Below, piece after piece: positions 25,101 to 33,000 of a stretch of 45,427 bases of DNA. The first letter of the stretch is position 1; every line of letters starts with the position of its first letter. A program made the translations under genes and the position numbers. Source of the stretch: a virus; the IMG/VR virus record IMGVR_UViG_3300035698_004868, positions 1 through 45,427 of that record; one strand, 5' to 3'. The notes below the pieces were generated by a model that saw only the letters and a list, made by a program, of their open reading frames with translations, searched no databases and was not told the origin of the DNA.

Positions 25101-26118
25101 TCTCTGGCAATATCTAGACAACTTCATGATTCAGGAAGACCCTATTCCTGACATTAGAATTGCTAACCTCTACCCAAGTGAAGCCAGTGTCGAATACGTA
25201 GACAGTTATGGAGAGAAGGTAGTCCTAGGCGGTTGTATGAGACAGTCTTGGCTTCGTGTCAAGATAATGGAAAACTTGGCCCGCACCAGGGACTCTAGGT
25301 TCCACCTGCCCGTTGGGAATGGAGAAGTATTAGTCAAGCCTATCCCCTTCTCTGCTAAAACTCTATGGGTCTTCGCTGCAGGGAATAAGTATGAGGATAT
25401 GGTCAAGGAGAAGATGCTTGCCTCTGGTACCCTAGCTGCTGCTCATAAAAGGTTCCATCAAAATATCAAGTACAACTATGTGCTCAGTGGAGAGCTAGAT
25501 GCAATAGGCCGTGATCCAAATACAGGTGACTACTTCGGTGTTGAAGTCAAGTCTATCTATGGATATAACGCAGAGAAGGAAGTCATCGGTAGTGTGGGAG
25601 AACGTAGGGCTGGCCGTAAGGGCAAGCCTAAGCCACAGAATGTGATGCAGGCTGCTATCTATGATTATGCATGGCCAGAGCTTCCTTACTTCAAACTCAT
25701 GTATATTATGAGAGACAAGGTTCTTAAGGCTGAATTCGATATTGTTGTAGATCATGACTCAGGTCGTATTTATATCGATGGCGAGGCAATTGAAGAGTAC
25801 ACTATCTTTGATGTCTTCACTCGCTTCTCTAACCTAGCCTTGGCACTCCATACCTCACGACTACCAGCTAGAGACTATGAGTTGCGTTATAGCGATGAGA
25901 AGATGAATAAGATAGTTGCCAGAGACCAAATAGCTAAGACCAACAAAGATAAGTGGACTAAGTACTGGGATAGAACAGTTGAAATTGCAGAGACAGGCAA
26001 GGGCAGGGGACTAATGCGCCCTGAGCTAGGTGATTGGCAGTGCAGTTATTGCAAATTCAAGGAATTCTGTTATGACTCAGAAGGCAATCACAAAGACTTT
26101 GACCTGATGGGAATTTAA
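25078..26118 (+). CDS. Cas4/RecB-like iron-sulfur nuclease
   Basis: PD-(D/E)XK exonuclease of the RecB/Cas4 family. The catalytic set is complete: GELDAIG (Asp about 141), GVEVKS (Glu156-x-Lys158), and NVMQAAIYDY (Gln191-x3-Tyr195). A Cys at 53 (GGCMRQSW) plus CSYCKFKEFC at 322-331 gives the one-plus-three Cys pattern of the 4Fe-4S cluster in Cas4 and AddB. GTG 25078 is chosen because GGAAGAGAGAG precedes it; ATG 25048 is possible. No cas1 or cas2 is nearby, so this is a phage recombination or end-processing nuclease rather than part of a CRISPR locus. Confidence 0.85.
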   Translation: MPQPLKFNLWQYLDNFMIQEDPIPDIRIANLYPSEASVEYVDSYGEKVVLGGCMRQSWLRVKIMENLARTRDSRFHLPVGNGEVLVKPIPFSAKTLWVFAAGNKYEDMVKEKMLASGTLAAAHKRFHQNIKYNYVLSGELDAIGRDPNTGDYFGVEVKSIYGYNAEKEVIGSVGERRAGRKGKPKPQNVMQAAIYDYAWPELPYFKLMYIMRDKVLKAEFDIVVDHDSGRIYIDGEAIEEYTIFDVFTRFSNLALALHTSRLPARDYELRYSDEKMNKIVARDQIAKTNKDKWTKYWDRTVEIAETGKGRGLMRPELGDWQCSYCKFKEFCYDSEGNHKDFDLMGI

Positions 26119-26412
26119 ATGGGTCTATCACAGAATCAAGTGCAGGAATACATCACCAATGAATGTGATGCTGTGAGGGAATTGCTACTCCTAAAGAATA
26201 AGGAGTATGGCAATTCAGCCCTAGAGCCTAAGAGAATCTTTTCTCATGCTAGTGCTATCGAACAGATTAATGTCCGTTTAGATGACAAACTGAGTAGAAT
26301 TATGACGAGTGGTGAAAAAGAAATAAAAGAAGACACAATTCAAGATCTGATTGGTTATCTGATCTTGTTAAAGGTTGCACAAAGGATTCAAAATAATGAG
26401 CAGCGCGAATAG
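26119..26412 (+). CDS. Nucleotide modification associated domain 1 (Nmad1)-like protein
   Basis: 97 residues with the Nmad1/DUF1599-like pattern: KNKEYGNSAL at 26-35, INVRLDDKLSRIM at 50-62 and EDTIQDLIGYLILL at 71-84. The spacing of the Arg-Leu-x-Asp-Lys-Leu-x-Arg and Asp-Thr-x-x-Asp-Leu-x-Gly-Tyr motifs is characteristic. The family was defined by its presence near base-modification genes in phages; its own activity is not established. An adenine methyltransferase-like gene overlaps it. It follows the Cas4-like stop immediately. Confidence 0.75.
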   Translation: MGLSQNQVQEYITNECDAVRELLLLKNKEYGNSALEPKRIFSHASAIEQINVRLDDKLSRIMTSGEKEIKEDTIQDLIGYLILLKVAQRIQNNEQRE

Positions 26413-26971
26413 AGGTTGCAAGAGACGAACTAACGATGCTTACTATACTCCTGATAAACTAGCAGATGCTTTGGTAGGATGTATTGAACCTTACTTTAGT
26501 GAGGACGATACATTCTTAGAACCACATGCTGGTGGTGGTGCTTTTGTACGTGCACTAAACAAACGAAGCTGTTATGTAGAAGCAATCGATATTAACCCAG
26601 ATGTAGGACATGCTACTCTCATGGACGGGGCGAACTCGTTCCTACAAGCAGATTATCTCCACACTGATGTTGATGCATGGTACCACTGGATTATAGGGAA
26701 CCCTCCATTCCAGAATGCTATGGACCATGTGATGCACTCATTTGATCAACTCAGTGCTGATGGTAATCTATGCTTCCTACTACGCTTAGCATTCTTAGAG
26801 TCTAAGAAGCGTGCTGCATTCTGGAAGGAACACCCAGCTCATAAGATATGGGTGCTATCTGAACGGCCTAGTTTCACAGGAGGGAAGACAGACAGCTGTG
26901 CATATGGCTTCTTCTGGTGGACCAAGACGCCTGTGAACTATACACAGTTAGAAGTATTGAGTTGGAAGTAA
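26396..26971 (+). CDS. Adenine-specific DNA methyltransferase-like protein
   Basis: 191 residues. A YYTP entry motif is at 16-19, the SAM-binding loop FLEPHAGGGAF at 40-50 and the catalytic NPPF at 102-105, the order of gamma-class N6-adenine methyltransferases. It is short and has no obvious target-recognition domain, which is common in phage enzymes that may methylate loosely. It could protect phage DNA from restriction. The open frame extends to 26375, but ATG 26396, with AAAGG upstream, leaves only a 17-nt overlap with the Nmad1-like gene. Confidence 0.8.
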   Translation: MSSANRGCKRRTNDAYYTPDKLADALVGCIEPYFSEDDTFLEPHAGGGAFVRALNKRSCYVEAIDINPDVGHATLMDGANSFLQADYLHTDVDAWYHWIIGNPPFQNAMDHVMHSFDQLSADGNLCFLLRLAFLESKKRAAFWKEHPAHKIWVLSERPSFTGGKTDSCAYGFFWWTKTPVNYTQLEVLSWK

Positions 26972-26972
26972 C

Positions 26973-27743
26973 ATGACTATTTATGTAATTGGTGATGATA
27001 TCAGGGATATATATATCCCGTGTAAATACTTAGGGCAAGCCAATGAAGCTAACACTTCTAAACTTAGAACCAAGGCAGGCTTAATCGGAGTCAACAAGTA
27101 TGGTGGTATTCATTTTGTAAGGAGTAGTATCTCAGCACTTGTTAGCCAGGGACAATCTGTATTTTCTCCAATACATAGTGTAGGTACATCGTTATGGAAT
27201 ATTTTAAGGTACACTGCCAATCAGAAAACGCATCTTACAGTGGAAACTGTACAGTGGCAAGCACCAGATGACTTCCCGATAGTCAATTTTCATCCAACCT
27301 TAAAAGATATAGTAGTCTTCTGGGATGACGACAAAAGTAGCCATAAACTATTAAGATCTCATTATGACTTGGCTATCAAAGCAGGTTCTACTATTGTAGT
27401 AGATAGCAGTAGGCGCGATGTGTTTCAAGCTTATCCAAAAGCTGATATCTTTAAAATCTCTGGTGATGAATTAAAACAAGTTACAGGAACAAAACCATCT
27501 GGTTCAAAACTTATCATTACACACAAAGATGGGACCATCTTAAGACCAGGCTGTTATGAGTTTTCAGTCAAGATAGTAGAGAATCCAGTAGACACCATCG
27601 GCGCAGGTGATGTGTTCCTAGCACGTCTTGTATATGGCTTGTGGAACCATGAGGAACTTCCGGATATTATTCCGGAAGCTAATAGATTAGCCCGTGCATC
27701 CATTGGGTACCCAGGCTGCTACTTCCCTAAGGAGGAAATGTAA
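26973..27743 (+). CDS. PfkB-family sugar kinase, possibly HldA-like
   Basis: 256 residues. DTIGAGD at 207-213 is the PfkB catalytic signature with the base Asp213, and ITHKDGTIL lies before it as in other ribokinase-fold enzymes. The N terminus (VIGDDIRD, then Gly-Leu-Ile-Gly-Val) corresponds to the substrate-binding part and resembles the kinase half of HldE only loosely. With HldC-like and GmhB-like genes also present, heptose-7-phosphate 1-kinase is the best guess, but another sugar or nucleoside kinase is possible. A perfect 16-nt palindrome lies in its first 50 nt. It overlaps the next gene by 1 nt. Confidence 0.75.
   Translation: MTIYVIGDDIRDIYIPCKYLGQANEANTSKLRTKAGLIGVNKYGGIHFVRSSISALVSQGQSVFSPIHSVGTSLWNILRYTANQKTHLTVETVQWQAPDDFPIVNFHPTLKDIVVFWDDDKSSHKLLRSHYDLAIKAGSTIVVDSSRRDVFQAYPKADIFKISGDELKQVTGTKPSGSKLIITHKDGTILRPGCYEFSVKIVENPVDTIGAGDVFLARLVYGLWNHEELPDIIPEANRLARASIGYPGCYFPKEEM
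27004..27019. repeat. Perfect 16-nt palindrome at the start of the sugar kinase gene
   Basis: GGGATATATATATCCC is its own reverse complement. It lies about 30 nt after the start codon and encodes part of Arg-Asp-Ile-Tyr-Ile-Pro. It could form a hairpin in the mRNA or be a protein site, or be chance in an AT-rich codon run. Confidence 0.6.
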
Positions 27744-27943
27744 TGCAAAGTGTTGAATGTAATTGTGACGGATGGAAAAGTTCGTTTCAAGATATTGCTA
27801 CAGCGCAGACTATAGCTGACAATCATGGGTTCAAATACACGGGGCTTGTCTTCAAATACTGTCCATGGTGTGGTACTGAACTAGCCAATTGGGAACTAGT
27901 GTGGGAACTAGTGCAAGAATGGGCGGATAAAGATAATGGCTGA
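27743..27943 (+). CDS. Small zinc-ribbon protein
   Basis: 66 residues with CNCDGW near the start and YCPWCG near 43, four Cys that can hold one zinc. The C-terminal third is a Trp/Glu helix containing a near-repeat of WELV. Start overlaps the kinase stop (TAATG). Function unknown. Confidence 0.65.
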   Translation: MQSVECNCDGWKSSFQDIATAQTIADNHGFKYTGLVFKYCPWCGTELANWELVWELVQEWADKDNG

Positions 27944-28214
27944 TGATCAACATATGATGGAACACTTAGCAGAAAAGTACCCCGGCGAGGCCAGGCGTGC
28001 ACGTACAGGTAGCCGTAGCTCTGCTATTAAACTCTTTTGTAAACAATGCATGAGTGATAAGCGTAAAGATATCGTAGGATGTCCTAGTAAAGAAAGCTGT
28101 GAGCTATGGCCTTACCGTATCGGTGGGTTTGAACCAGCTGGTACCCCTATCACAGAACCTGACCCAGAGAAGGCGGCACTAGCCCGCGCAAGATTCAAGA
28201 AAGGAACCGAATAA
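27936..28214 (+). CDS. Small zinc-binding phage protein
   Basis: 92 residues. FCKQCMSD, then Cys at the start of CPSKESCELWPYRIGG, gives a CxxC-x(n)-Cx5C site ending in a Leu-Trp-Pro-Tyr-Arg motif. Small phage proteins with this C-C-C-C-LxPYR pattern are common but uncharacterised. Overlaps its neighbours by 8 nt and 1 nt. Confidence 0.65.
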   Translation: MADDQHMMEHLAEKYPGEARRARTGSRSSAIKLFCKQCMSDKRKDIVGCPSKESCELWPYRIGGFEPAGTPITEPDPEKAALARARFKKGTE

Positions 28215-28456
28215 TGGTACGAGAAGATTACGAGAAGGTAGCAACGTTTGTAAGTAATAACCTTCGTCCAATGTATGATGCAATCAAGTCTCTACAGGAT
28301 GACAGGCGTGACGAAGTCAAGCACTTCTGTAAAGAGAACAATATCGCAACTAAAGACTTCAATGAAGCTTATCGTCGTGCCTTCAAGGAAGTTGGCAATG
28401 AGGTTGATATGATGGCTATGGCTATGGCAGGAGATCTACCTAATGACGACCAATAA
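28214..28456 (+). CDS. Hypothetical 80-aa helical protein
   Basis: A charged helical protein whose central part (residues 20-60) resembles the small helical GapR-like/DUF2312 DNA-binding type in composition, but not enough to assign. Start overlaps the previous stop by 1 nt (TAATG). Confidence 0.6.
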   Translation: MVREDYEKVATFVSNNLRPMYDAIKSLQDDRRDEVKHFCKENNIATKDFNEAYRRAFKEVGNEVDMMAMAMAGDLPNDDQ

Positions 28457-28700
28457 TACTTATCTTGGTGTTAGTGATCTAAACAGACTAGAACTAGTAC
28501 ATGAATTTGATATGTCCAATGATTGTCTATCTATCTGGGTTAGAGTCTTTGATACCAGAAGAGGGATCAAAAGAGGATTCCGAATTGCTATGACCAAAGA
28601 GCTGTTTGAAATGCTTGCAGAAGATGTTGGTGAAGGAATAGGATACCCTCTAGCAAAAAGTACATGGGATGTCCCAGGTTATAGGAAGGGAAGAAGATAA
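28443..28700 (+). CDS. Hypothetical 85-aa protein
   Basis: A small alpha/beta protein with an acidic first half and a basic C terminus (Tyr-Arg-Lys-Gly-Arg-Arg). No motif recognised. Overlaps the previous gene by 14 nt and the next by 1 nt. Confidence 0.6.
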   Translation: MTTNNTYLGVSDLNRLELVHEFDMSNDCLSIWVRVFDTRRGIKRGFRIAMTKELFEMLAEDVGEGIGYPLAKSTWDVPGYRKGRR

Positions 28701-29077
28701 TGGAACTTAAGCACTATCATAAACCACACAAGGTAGAAAAGCCTTGGGGTTATGAAATATGGTGGGCAAATACAAGAGGGTACCTCGGCAAGCATCTGTT
28801 TATCAAAGCAGGTCATTGTTCTAGTGTCCATTATCATAGGGACAAGAACGAGACTATGTATGTCCATGTGGGGATTGCTAAGATAGAAATCTATGAACTT
28901 GAGGGTGGGAAAAGAATAGATTACTACACCTTAGGACCAGGTGAATCAATTGATATCCCGGCAGGGGTTGTCCATTGTATCATGGCCCTATCTGATTTAG
29001 ATCTCTTTGAATCCTCAACTCCACATCCAGACGACAGTATCAGGGTATTGGACCCATATAAAAGAGATGAAAAGTAA
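28700..29077 (+). CDS. Mannose-6-phosphate isomerase type II-like cupin
   Basis: A single cupin domain of 125 residues. KPWGYE at 14-19 is the usual opening of the type II phosphomannose isomerase/mannose-1-phosphate guanylyltransferase C-terminal domain. Metal ligands His44, His46, Glu51 and His92 are in the cupin order HxHx4E...H. It may isomerise a sugar phosphate feeding the sugar-nucleotide genes in this window (HldA/GmhB-like neighbours, Gmd on the other strand). Many small cupins have other roles, so the substrate is uncertain. Confidence 0.8.
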   Translation: MELKHYHKPHKVEKPWGYEIWWANTRGYLGKHLFIKAGHCSSVHYHRDKNETMYVHVGIAKIEIYELEGGKRIDYYTLGPGESIDIPAGVVHCIMALSDLDLFESSTPHPDDSIRVLDPYKRDEK

Positions 29078-29495
29078 ACCACCAACTACAAAAGCTCATC
29101 TTCAGTTATCAAACAACTTTGGTGGTAGGGTCTTAGTGACTCTATTCCCATCGAAGTCTGCAAAACAATTCACAGTGTCAGATGCTCGTGCACGAATTGA
29201 GTTTAAGAAGTTCGTGGATACATTCCAGCAATCTATCTCTGGTATCTTTGGTATTTATGCAGGATATAAGACATCTACTGGACTAATGGAAAATCTAGGC
29301 GTCGGCCTCACAGATGTTATGATTAGACAAGAGGCAGCTCAAGGCTTTTTCTTCAACGCAGTTAAACCTCATTGTACTGTTGTAGGGTTTGATCATGTTG
29401 GGATGAACATGAAGATAAGAGTGGTTGTACCTACATGGTTGATTGAATTGGTGAATAACAGTGGCACAAATGAAAGCAGCTCTATTCCTAGATAG
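29067..29495 (+). CDS. Hypothetical 142-aa protein
   Basis: The open frame begins at 29007, but ATG 29067, just inside the cupin end, is the more natural start. The body is alpha/beta with a Gly/aromatic-rich middle (SGIFGIYAGYK) and a beta-rich C terminus. No family recognised. It overlaps the phosphatase gene by 26-35 nt. Confidence 0.6.
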   Translation: MKSKPPTTKAHLQLSNNFGGRVLVTLFPSKSAKQFTVSDARARIEFKKFVDTFQQSISGIFGIYAGYKTSTGLMENLGVGLTDVMIRQEAAQGFFFNAVKPHCTVVGFDHVGMNMKIRVVVPTWLIELVNNSGTNESSSIPR

Positions 29496-30015
29496 GGATG
29501 GAGTAATGAACGAAGATACTGCCTATGCGCATGGCAGTCATCCCATCACCTTAGTTCCCGGCATCGTAGATATCTTTTTCTTCCTGAACCATAATCCTGT
29601 CTTCTTTCCTGTTGTCGTGAGCAATCAAAGTGGTATTGCACGTGGAATTTATACAGAAGAAGACTTCCAGAGATACACTCAGCGACTCTATAAGATCATC
29701 CAAGCTAAGTCGGGCTATAAGATGGATAATGTTCCTGCATATTTCTCACCTTCATATGACAAAAAGAGCTTTGATCTAAAACCGAATCCTGGTATGCTGC
29801 TTTCCGCCGCAAGGAAGTATGACATTCAACTACGAGAGTCATACATGATAGGTGATGGTTTTAGTGACGTTGAAGCAGGTTACAGAGCGGGGTGCAGGGG
29901 CTTTTTCCACAGGTCATGCGGCATGAATGTATTTGACCTATTCAGATGTATACCAGAGATCAAATACTTACTAGAAACATCAGGGAATATAATACAAGAG
30001 AAGGTACTTCATTGA
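29461..30015 (+). CDS. HAD phosphatase, GmhB-like
   Basis: HAD-superfamily phosphatase of the GmhB/HisB-N group, which in bacteria removes the C7 phosphate of heptose 1,7-bisphosphate. LDRDG at 10-14 (nucleophile Asp11, acid/base Asp13), SNQSG at 54-58, Lys107 in KPNPGM and GDGFSD at 131-136 are all present and in order. The Cys/His zinc loop of classic GmhB, expected between residues 93 and 107, is replaced by a loop without Cys. GTG 29461 is used; ATG 29470 is an alternative. The stop overlaps the TTG of the primase gene. Confidence 0.82.
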   Translation: MAQMKAALFLDRDGVMNEDTAYAHGSHPITLVPGIVDIFFFLNHNPVFFPVVVSNQSGIARGIYTEEDFQRYTQRLYKIIQAKSGYKMDNVPAYFSPSYDKKSFDLKPNPGMLLSAARKYDIQLRESYMIGDGFSDVEAGYRAGCRGFFHRSCGMNVFDLFRCIPEIKYLLETSGNIIQEKVLH

Positions 30016-33000
30016 AGATTGACAATTTAGATGATGTCGTGCAGCATCTTAAAGCACAGTTACCTAAGTATTTAGAGAAGCATGGTATAAATACTGCCAA
30101 ACGATTCGTATGTATTAACCCAGCCCATGAAGAAGACACCCCGTCTGCGATGCTTAACCCTAAAGCAGGGTATACACAGGGACATTGTTTTGGGTGTTTA
30201 CCTCCAGAACAAGAGGTACGTACTCCCCATGGCTTAAGAGCCATTAAAGATTTAGATACACAAGTACACAACTTAGTGTATATGGCTGATGGCTCAATTG
30301 GCAGAGTTATAAACCATGCTGGCAAGAAGGTAGATGAAGAGTTATATACTTTCGTTTTAGCCAATATGTGGCGTAATGATTTATCATTTACTGCTGAGCA
30401 TATAATGTTGGTAGTTCGTAATCCAGAAAATAACTTGAACTACTTGTGGAAACGCCCAAAAGGTGACGTGATTTATCATAAAGCCGCTAAAAGTCGTTCA
30501 AAAGCTATTAGCCATAAGTATCGAAAACCATTAAAAATTAAAGAAGTAAAAGCCAAAGATGTTTTGCCAGGAGACTATTTTCTTATGCCTCCTGTAGGAA
30601 ATAGTTTTGGTAAATTTGTTATTGACTTAGGTGTAGGCCAGGTTGAATTAACAGAAAATTTGATGTGGCTATTTGGTCTTTATTGTGCAGAGGGAAGTCT
30701 TTATCGTGGAGGGGTAGCATGGAACCTAGGCGCTCATGAGCCAGAGATTGCAGAAAAAGCACACTCAATTTTAACGATAGACCTAGGACTTAATGCTATT
30801 ATACATGATAGAAGTGATAGAGGATCACTGACTGTTACATGTTCATCAACAAAAATAAGTAAGGTTTTTGAACGACTATTTGGTAGAGGATCTGAAAACA
30901 AAACTGCTCCATATGCATTTTTTAGATGTGATTTATCTCTTCAAGAAGCATTTTTAAATGGAGTATTTGATGGAGATGCTGACTGTAATAACTATACGCT
31001 TACAGTAACTAGCAAGCATTTAGTAGACATATTGCAACAGATAGCAGTCAATTTGTCTAAGCCTATTAGTAGGTCATATACAGCGTCCCATGTTGCTAAT
31101 GATGGGATTTCACGCAAACAAACTTATACTTTGCGAATGCTTAAAAGACAATCAACAAAGTGTTTCTATGAAACTATTAGGGGTGTAAAATATTTACTCC
31201 AACGTGTTGATGACATACAAATTTCTGAACCATTAGATTTAGTATACGATATAACAGTCCAAGGAAAAACTACTGGTAGTTATCACAACACCTTTCTATG
31301 TAGAGATTATGCCGTCCATAACTGTGGTGTAGGGTTTGATATTTTTAACGCTGCCCATTGGTTAGAAGGACTTCCCGCCGAAGGAGCTGCCTGGATTACA
31401 GAGACCATCCCCGCACTAGCTGAGCAACTAGGTGTAAAGATAGATTATGTAGAGCCATCAGAAGATGAGAAGGAAAGACTAGCTGTCTATAGGGTTTACG
31501 CAGAGACGGCTAGCTATGTTTCATCAGAGAAAACCGGCAAGTGGTCTAAGGATACAGAAGACTATATCAGCGAGAATACCTGGGATAAACAGTTCTTATC
31601 TGCTGCAGGTGTTGGTGTATGTGATGAGAATGAATACATCCAACACATGATGGCCAAGGGCTATACTGTTGACTATCTAGTAGATGTCAAACTCATCCCG
31701 CCAAGAGGAACAACGTCTCATCATACTCCTAGTATCATTGCTGCTGACCAACTCGTCTTTACAATCACAGATGAACTAGGTAGACCATGTGCCTTTGCTG
31801 CCAGACGTTTCTCTGGTGAACGTAAGTTCGTGAACACAGGTAATACAGGCAAATATGATATCTATCAAAAGGGTAAGAGACTTTATAACCTGGACCATGC
31901 TAAGAGATCCGCGCGTACTGGGAAACCACTCTATCTTGTAGAGGGCTATGGTGATGTACTAAGCGCTCGTATGCGTTCTATTGAGAACATATCAGCTGCC
32001 TGTGGCACGTCTTTGACAGAGGAACAGCTTGAACTGCTGTCTCGTCTCGGCATCAATGATATTATTCTCCTATTCGACTTCGACAAGGCAGGTAGAGACA
32101 ACACAAAACGAGTTATTGAAACAATTCTACCTAAAGCCAGTGATATGCGCTGTCGTGTAGCAATCCCAGGAGATGGTGATGATGGCAAGGATCCCGGCCT
32201 ACTATTACACGAGAAGGGAGCGGAAGGTATCCTCTCGCTCAAAACGATTCCCGCGTTTAACTGGCTACTTGGGAGATACCTTTCTGAAGGTATTGATCAG
32301 ACAGACGTCGCTATTAGACTGGTTCCTGTCATTGCATCTGAACCAAATGCTGTTGTCAGAGACTCTCAGATCAATGCTTTGGTTGAAACAACGGGTGTCG
32401 CGAAATACGCAGTCGAAATCCAAGTTAGAAAACGAACAGAAGAGGCTGTGGCAGAAAGTGAACGCAAGCGACAGTTACTGATAACTACCTTTAAAAATGC
32501 ATTGGACAGTGACCCTAGTGCTGGTGTTCAGCTGTGCGAAGAATTTATGCTTAAGTTTGAGGACTTAGAAACTGAGTATGAATTAGATAGATACTCTCCT
32601 ACCTCTTCTCTCCATATGACAGAGAGACAAAGAGAGAAAGAATATTCTAAAGAAGCCAGCGATATTCATGGCTTCCATCTACCGTATATGAAAGACTTTG
32701 AAGACCATCTATCTGGTGGTCGAGATTGGTCTTACAGGACATTGATGATGGTGGGTGGAGAAGAGAATGTAGGGAAAACAAGCTGGATCCGGTGGCTGCT
32801 CTATAATATTGCATGTGTAAAAGAAAACAATGCTATATGTATCTACTGGTCTATTGATGACTCAGAAGAAGAGATCCTCCCAGGATTTGTAGCACTAGCT
32901 AATGTAGAACTCACTGGGTATATTCCTACCCTACCTCAGCATCCAGTACTAGATATTGGACATGTTGTCAACCCTAAACGTAGTGTCATAGGGTTGAATA

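Noticed and set aside
25078-26118. Cas4-like gene as a sign of a CRISPR-Cas locus
   Set aside because: No cas1, cas2, effector gene or repeat-spacer array is visible anywhere in the window.
29946-30011. Longer N terminus for the primase-helicase starting at 29946
   Set aside because: It would overlap the phosphatase by 70 nt; TTG 30012 has a well-placed GAGAAGG and the coupling typical of this genome.
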